Of a stretch of DNA of 28,492 bases, positions 24,068 through 28,492 are shown piece by piece. The notes under the pieces are model-generated. The model had not been told where the DNA came from, did no database searches, and saw only the letters and a program-made list of their open reading frames with translations. The position numbers were made by a program, and so were the translations under genes. The stretch lies in NCBI GenBank assembly GCA_016928755.1, contig JAFGKB010000258.1:1-28492 (forward strand), given 5' to 3'. The stretch's first letter is position 1; every line of letters starts with the position of its first letter. Origin of the DNA: Anaerolineae bacterium. Lineage in GTDB: Bacteria > Chloroflexota > Anaerolineae > B4-G1 > SLSP01.

Positions 24068-26900
24068 CAGACACGGGCAACCACAACGTAAAGCGGCTGC
24101 CTTTACCCACATCACTCTCCAGCGTGATATGCCCCTTGTGCAAATTCATGATTTCCTTAGATATAGCCAGCCCCAAGCCGGTGCCGGGCACGCTATTATG
24201 CCCGGCTGCTCCCCGGTAGAACCGTTGGAAGAGATTTGCCTGTTCCTCCGGCGAAATACCCGGCCCATTATCGGCGATACTTAACGTTGCCCAGGTCTGC
24301 TCGCCATTCTCGACCCGATCCATCTCTATCCATACCGCCCCCCCAGAAGGGGTATAGTTTAGGGCATTGGTGAGCAGATTGGTTAATACCTGTTCCAACA
24401 ATTGAGCGTCAGCCTGGGAATAAATAGAATTGTGAGCAGCATACACGTGGAGGTGCAACCCGCGTTCCTGGAAGAGATACCGGCGATCATCGGCCAAAGT
24501 TGTCACTAATTGATTGAGATTAAGTTGTTGAAATTTAGGCTTAATTTTGCCCAAATCCAGCCGGGAGATATTGAGCAGATTCTCGATCAAGTATTGTAGA
24601 CGTTTAGCCTCGCGGTCTACAGTTGCCATATAGGCTTCTCTTTTCTCTTTGTTACCCCGTTTGAGCAAGTCGATATAAAGCTGCAAGCTAGTTAAAGGAG
24701 TGCGTAACTCATGGCTGACATTGCTGACAAACTCCGACTTGGCGCGGTCGGCAGCTTGGGCCTGTTCCATTGCCTTTTGCAACTCACAGGTACGTTGTTG
24801 CACCTGCCTCTCTAATTCATCAGCGTAACCTTGTAATGCCTTGTATAATTCAGCAATTTCCAGGGCTTGTCCCACTGCCGCCGCCGCACTCTGTGCCAGG
24901 GCAATCTCCTCCGGCGTGAATACACGCGGTTCCACGGCATCTAACCCAATACTACTGACAACCCGCCCCCGTACAACCAAAGGCACCAGCAAAATGGAGA
25001 TTGTTCCCCGGCGTTGCATTTCCAGGCGTATATCCCCCATACGTTCGTCAGTCTGCGCATTAGCGATAAATAACGGCTTTTTATGCTGAAAGATGAAGCT
25101 GTTGACTGTATTGCCCTGTGTTGGGATTTTCACTCCCATTGCACTAGGCCGGCCAGGGGTTAGGTATTCGGCTACAACGGTGGCCGCTGTTTCCTTTGGG
25201 TCTATCAATGTCGCTGCCGACTGGGGAAGATTGAAAGTTTGTGCCAGTTCTTTACAAAGCATTTCTAAAATTTTCTGTGTGTTCAGTGTCGAGGTCGCGG
25301 CTGTGATAATCTGGTTCAGCATCGCCAATTCCCGATTTTGGCGCTGGACGGCCTCTTCGACCAGCTTACGTTGGTGAATATCACGTCCTACCCCGATAAT
25401 AGAAACGACTTGATCAGTTTCATCTAAGACTGCCGTATCAACCCATGCTAACCAACGCCAGCCCTGAATTGTCAAAGCCCTTTGTTCTATATAGGCAGTA
25501 TGGGATGGCCCATAAAGTTCTTCCATAGCCTTGCGCGTGGGTTCCTGGTCTTCTTCATGGACCAACGGCATAAACATCTGGTTTAAAAGCTCATCTTCAG
25601 TCTTTCCGAAAAGTTTGCAATAAGAGGGGCTTACAAATTCAAACCGACCCTCAAGATCGACTTTGACCACCAGATCGGTCTGGTTCTCTACCAGGATACG
25701 GTATTTTTCCTCGTTTTCACGCAGTGCCTCCTGGGCATGTCGTTTTTGTTGTATATTGATCGTGAGAGCGGTAATGATTCCCCCCATCATTAAAAAGATA
25801 ATGATAGCCGCCCAGGTCAAAGCTTTATATTCCTGGTAAAAAGATGGCGGCTGATTTTCTATGATCGCCCCATCCGGTAATTCGTTTAAAGCTATATTCC
25901 AGTATTTGACTTGCCGGTAATCAAATATGGCCGGGGAAAACTCCGGTGGGACAACCGGGATGGCTGCAACGGGTTTACCTTCTAAGACTTGCAATGCCAT
26001 TTCTGCTGCCGGGCGTCCCTGGTTATAGCCCCAATTAAGATACCCACCCACAATACCTAAACCTAAAAACTCTTTCCCGGTTGCATATATAGGCACAGCA
26101 CTGGCTGTATATATAAGGTCCATAATCTCATCACTAGCGAATGTACGGCCGGCCTTATCCTGGTGAAAGGTCATTAGATAGGCTATATCGTCGGTTGGTG
26201 ATAAGGATTGTAGATGTTGTTGCAACGCTACAATATCCATATCATCCAGGTAGATGATATTTACTGTGCGGCTTAACTCCGGTAATACCGCATCAAGTTG
26301 TTCATGTAATGTGATACCCGTCGTTGTACGATCAACAATCACATGGACATTCTGTATCTCTGGATGAAGTTGTAGCGCCATATTAACTGTTTTGAGGTGC
26401 TCAGTTTGCTCCAGAATTCCCGTAATGCCGGATTGTCCCAGTAACCGGTCATCTGAATAGCGATTGACGGCACGGAAGATAACCGGGACACCGGGGAAGA
26501 GTTCATCCCGGTATTGTAAAATAAAGTCCAGAGCGTTATCATCAGCCGTGATGATAATATCAAAGGTATCCGGGGAAAACTTATATTTGTACAAGCGGTG
26601 CAGATTTTCATAGTGCTCCGCGTCAAAAAGACGTTTGGTGTCCATATACTCGATAGTCAATTCGGTCTGGGTATCTTCCAGGTTGAGGACGCTCTCGATT
26701 CCCATCGTTATATCATCGGCCCAAGCCATCCCCTGGTGATAGGAGTGCAAGAGGAGTACATGACGCAATGGGGTATCAACTTGTGCTGGTGATACAGGTT
26801 CAGTTAGTGGCAGCACAGCAGGTGTAAATGTTGTATAACCAGAACTCACTACACTCAGCAGGAAGCAAATCAAGACACAAATAATATACCTGTATTTCAT
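24063..26900 (-). CDS. Membrane sensor histidine kinase: ABC_sub_bind - TM - PAS - GAF - HisKA - HATPase
   Basis: The protein has 945 residues from ATG 26900, which has GGAG 7 bp upstream. A TTG 12 bp earlier is in frame but unlikely. A signal sequence/TM (about 4-22) leads to a periplasmic-type ABC_sub_bind domain (about 45-330; LLLHSYHQGMAWADD, ITADDNALDF, GTG-like ATGKEFLGLG). TM2 lies at about 361-384. A PAS domain covers about 395-515, a GAF domain about 530-690, then a coiled linker. The HisKA H-box is SNVSHELRTPLTSL with phospho-His H730. The HATPase has LLTNALNYTPSGG, DNGPGIS and GTGLGLAI. It probably senses a small ligand outside the cell and phosphorylates a response regulator, which is not visible here. 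Confidence 0.93.
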   Translation of the reverse strand: MKYRYIICVLICFLLSVVSSGYTTFTPAVLPLTEPVSPAQVDTPLRHVLLLHSYHQGMAWADDITMGIESVLNLEDTQTELTIEYMDTKRLFDAEHYENLHRLYKYKFSPDTFDIIITADDNALDFILQYRDELFPGVPVIFRAVNRYSDDRLLGQSGITGILEQTEHLKTVNMALQLHPEIQNVHVIVDRTTTGITLHEQLDAVLPELSRTVNIIYLDDMDIVALQQHLQSLSPTDDIAYLMTFHQDKAGRTFASDEIMDLIYTASAVPIYATGKEFLGLGIVGGYLNWGYNQGRPAAEMALQVLEGKPVAAIPVVPPEFSPAIFDYRQVKYWNIALNELPDGAIIENQPPSFYQEYKALTWAAIIIFLMMGGIITALTINIQQKRHAQEALRENEEKYRILVENQTDLVVKVDLEGRFEFVSPSYCKLFGKTEDELLNQMFMPLVHEEDQEPTRKAMEELYGPSHTAYIEQRALTIQGWRWLAWVDTAVLDETDQVVSIIGVGRDIHQRKLVEEAVQRQNRELAMLNQIITAATSTLNTQKILEMLCKELAQTFNLPQSAATLIDPKETAATVVAEYLTPGRPSAMGVKIPTQGNTVNSFIFQHKKPLFIANAQTDERMGDIRLEMQRRGTISILLVPLVVRGRVVSSIGLDAVEPRVFTPEEIALAQSAAAAVGQALEIAELYKALQGYADELERQVQQRTCELQKAMEQAQAADRAKSEFVSNVSHELRTPLTSLQLYIDLLKRGNKEKREAYMATVDREAKRLQYLIENLLNISRLDLGKIKPKFQQLNLNQLVTTLADDRRYLFQERGLHLHVYAAHNSIYSQADAQLLEQVLTNLLTNALNYTPSGGAVWIEMDRVENGEQTWATLSIADNGPGISPEEQANLFQRFYRGAAGHNSVPGTGLGLAISKEIMNLHKGHITLESDVGKGSRFTLWLPVSV

Positions 26901-26929
26901 TACTAGCTCCAATAATATTATATATTACT

Positions 26930-26957
26930 ACTATACCTATATTCTCTGAAGGTGCAA
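26930..26957 (-). promoter_or_regulatory. Promoter candidate for the histidine kinase gene
   Basis: On the minus strand TTGCAC (26957 to 26952) and TATAGT (26935 to 26930) are 16 bp apart, about 30 bp upstream of the ATG at 26900. The -35 overlaps the dyad at 26951-26974. Confidence 0.5.
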
Positions 26958-26974
26958 AGTCATTATATTGCACC
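26951..26974. promoter_or_regulatory. Dyad GGTGCAA-N10-TTGCACC (operator candidate)
   Basis: A perfect 7 bp inverted repeat with a 10 bp spacer in the divergent region between the histidine kinase and the DUF3048 genes. Its left arm contains the -35 box of the kinase promoter. A regulator bound here would control the kinase and perhaps also the lipoprotein gene. Confidence 0.45.
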
Positions 26975-27022
26975 CCAAGTATCTTGTTCGCCGGTCTAAT
27001 ACATCTCTGCCGTAAAATTGAG

Positions 27023-27028
27023 TATAAT
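27023..27028 (+). promoter_or_regulatory. -10 box candidate for the DUF3048 lipoprotein gene
   Basis: TATAAT lies 45 bp upstream of the ATG at 27073. No good -35 is visible at the right distance. Confidence 0.35.
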
Positions 27029-27072
27029 CTTTGTATATTATGACGGTAAATTTTTGATGGAGGAGAAGTTTT

Positions 27073-28251
27073 ATGTATAAACACCGTTTAATTTTTGTGT
27101 CCCTTATGTTAATATTGGTATTGCTCTTGAGCAGTTGTAGCAGTGCGACCCCAGAAGCAACCGCTACACCGACCCGTACGCCTCTTCCCCCGGCAACAGA
27201 TACTCCTGTTCCCACTCCCACCGCAACTGCGACACCTATCCCCCCGACCCCGACCCCGGAGGCTTTTGGCCTGACGCCGCCACCGCCGGATGTGAATCCC
27301 CTGACGGGATTGAAGATGGAAGCCCCCTCGGTATTGGACCGTATCCCGCTGGCGATAAAAATCTCTAATTCCCCAGAGGTACGGCCTCAATCGGGGATGA
27401 ACTCTGCCGACCTGGTTTTTGAGCACTTTGCCGAAGGCGGTATCACACGCTATACGGCAGTATTCTATGGCACAGATGCCGAACAGGTCGGGTCGGTCCG
27501 CAGTGGACGGCTGATCGACCTGGAGATTCCGGCGATGTACCAAGCCCTCTTTGCCTATTCGGGGTCGAGTGCGGGGGTTAAGGATCACATCCGTTCTTCA
27601 GACCTTTTCCCTGATTATATCGCTGCCCCGGATTTTGGGACCGGTGAACCTTATTTCTACCGGGTTCCGCGCGACGGGCAGGCTTTTGAACATACGCTGT
27701 TTACCGATCCCGGCGTGCTGCGCAAGCTGGCGGATGAGCGCGAGATTAATGCGCGCCCGGACTATAAGCGGTGGATGGCCTTTAGTCCCACCCCGCAGCA
27801 GGTAGGTGAGCCGATCAGTTATTTCGAGGTAAACTATCTCTCCGGTGTATGTACGGCGGAGTGGGCCTATGATGAGGCTACGGGGAACTGGTTACGCAGT
27901 ATTGCCGGGACGGTGCATACCGATTACCTCACCGGTGAGCAAATTCGGGCCTCAAATGTGGTTTTGATTTTCACCTACCATATTGAGACCGACATCCTTG
28001 AGGACATCTGGGGCGGCGGCCATATGTCCATTCAGATGCAGCTATGGGATTCCGGCCCGGCGTTGGTCTTCCGAGATGGGCAGATGATCCAGGGCTATTG
28101 GACCCGCGCCGCACGCGATCATATGTTGACATTTACCGACGGGAAGGGCGAGGTACTGCCCCTGAAACCCGGTAATACCTGGTTTCAGGTGGTCCCCCTG
28201 GATACTACGTCAGAGGAGATTGAAGCGGGGCAATTGCGTTTTACGCCATAG
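27073..28251 (+). CDS. DUF3048 (YerB-like) lipoprotein
   Basis: The protein has 392 residues, ATG 27073, with GGAGGAG upstream. A lipoprotein signal peptide ends in LSSC with Cys22 as the lipidated residue. A long Thr/Pro-rich linker (about 26-70) is followed by the DUF3048 domain: NPLTGL, IPLAIKISNSPEVRPQSGM, ADLVFEHFAEGGITRYTAVFYG, VGSVRSGRLIDLEIPAMY and, in the second half, a FRDGQMIQGYW segment and PLKPGNTWFQVVP. Members are found on the outside of Gram-positive-type cells; the biochemical role is not established. The linker style is common in Anaerolineae-type secreted proteins. It is transcribed alone and followed by three hairpins before a tRNA gene. Confidence 0.94.
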   Translation: MYKHRLIFVSLMLILVLLLSSCSSATPEATATPTRTPLPPATDTPVPTPTATATPIPPTPTPEAFGLTPPPPDVNPLTGLKMEAPSVLDRIPLAIKISNSPEVRPQSGMNSADLVFEHFAEGGITRYTAVFYGTDAEQVGSVRSGRLIDLEIPAMYQALFAYSGSSAGVKDHIRSSDLFPDYIAAPDFGTGEPYFYRVPRDGQAFEHTLFTDPGVLRKLADEREINARPDYKRWMAFSPTPQQVGEPISYFEVNYLSGVCTAEWAYDEATGNWLRSIAGTVHTDYLTGEQIRASNVVLIFTYHIETDILEDIWGGGHMSIQMQLWDSGPALVFRDGQMIQGYWTRAARDHMLTFTDGKGEVLPLKPGNTWFQVVPLDTTSEEIEAGQLRFTP

Positions 28252-28270
28252 ATTGAAGCATAATTTCGTG

Positions 28271-28293
28271 AAAACGCCCCCGGGGACGGGGGC
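28271..28293 (-). terminator. GC hairpin, copy 1
   Basis: GCCCCC (28276-28281) and GGGGGC (28288-28293) form a tight stem with loop GGGGAC. On the minus strand the stem is followed by GTTTT, so it reads best as a minus-strand terminator; it also lies 24 bp after the DUF3048 stop on the plus strand. It shares 23 bases with the copy at 28334-28356. Confidence 0.55.
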
Positions 28294-28304
28294 TTAGAGC
28301 ATTT

Positions 28305-28331
28305 GTCACGGTGAATGATTACACACGTGAC
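28305..28331. repeat. Inverted repeat between the two GC hairpins
   Basis: GTCACGGTG (28305-28313) pairs with CACACGTGAC (28322-28331) with one bulged A and an 8-base loop. It lies exactly between the two identical GC hairpins. Confidence 0.45.
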
Positions 28332-28332
28332 T

Positions 28333-28358
28333 AAAAACGCCCCCGGGGACGGGGGCGT
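28333..28358 (-). terminator. GC hairpin, copy 2
   Basis: ACGCCCCC (28337-28344) and GGGGGCGT (28351-28358) form an 8 bp stem with loop GGGGAC. On the minus strand it is followed by TTTT, typical of an intrinsic terminator. It sits 20 bp upstream of the tRNA promoter and may insulate it. Confidence 0.6.
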
Positions 28359-28378
28359 AGCGCAAACAGTTTTCAAAG

Positions 28379-28406
28379 TTGCTTTTTTCATCAGCTATGC
28401 TATAAT
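28379..28406 (+). promoter_or_regulatory. tRNA-Val promoter
   Basis: TTGCTT (28379-28384) and TATAAT (28401-28406) are 16 bp apart. TG directly before the last spacer base gives an extended -10 (TGCTATAAT). Transcription would start about 4-5 bases before the tRNA. Confidence 0.7.
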
Positions 28407-28417
28407 CAGCGGCAAGT

Positions 28418-28491
<74 letters not shown>

Positions 28492-28492
28492 C

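Noticed and set aside
26901..26912. Longer kinase start at a TTG
   Set aside because: The ATG at 26900 has GGAG at 7 bp and gives a normal signal sequence.
28271..28358. Possible CRISPR array
   Set aside because: Only two copies of a short palindromic unit, no spacers of even size and no cas genes.
28185..28391. A 68-codon minus-strand frame with a repeated PPSPGAF
   Set aside because: The repeated peptide is simply the translation of the two GC hairpins; no ribosome site or family.

Overview
The window most likely comes from a monoderm-type Chloroflexota bacterium of the Anaerolineae kind. This is an inference. It rests on Thr/Pro-rich linkers in several exported proteins, a DUF3048 lipoprotein, ABC_sub_bind sensor kinases, and a Wzx/Wzy polysaccharide locus with no Wza-type outer-membrane exporter. 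No 16S rRNA or phylogenetic marker gene is present to confirm it.

Positions 1-17689 hold one large minus-strand exopolysaccharide (EPS) locus. In transcription order it contains: a membrane protein with a degenerate GGDEF domain; an undecaprenyl-phosphate sugar transferase; a gap with a hairpin and a promoter candidate; a Wzz-like chain-length protein fused to a GGDEF-type domain; a duplicated BcsB-like surface protein; a Wzx flippase; a Wzy polymerase/ligase; two GT4 glycosyltransferases; a polysaccharide deacetylase; a third GT4 enzyme; a split PssD/PssE (Alg14/Alg13) pair; a second deacetylase whose NodB motifs look circularly permuted; and a secreted protein with a tandem unknown domain that runs off the left edge. 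Most genes overlap or lie a few bases to a few tens of bases apart, so they are probably co-transcribed.

The pathway can be read as follows. The sugar transferase loads the lipid carrier, PssDE and the GT4 enzymes extend the repeat unit, Wzx flips it, Wzy polymerises it, and the Wzz part sets chain length. BcsB-like and deacetylase proteins handle or modify the product at the surface. The most interesting point is regulatory. No tyrosine kinase (Wzc/YwqD) is present, and the Wzz protein instead carries a GGDEF fold whose catalytic motif is lost (DNTLF) while the RxxD inhibitory-site motif is kept. This suggests a direct cyclic-di-GMP receptor inside the co-polymerase.

Positions 17690-28492 look like ordinary chromosome. 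They hold glgA (plus strand), a GNAT gene plus dynamin-like GTPase operon (minus), a membrane spermidine-synthase-like protein and a second GNAT gene (plus), a large sensor histidine kinase (minus), a DUF3048 lipoprotein (plus), a cluster of three hairpins, and tRNA-Val(CAC) with a good promoter at the right edge. Several intergenic regions carry promoter candidates and two carry dyads overlapping a -35 box.
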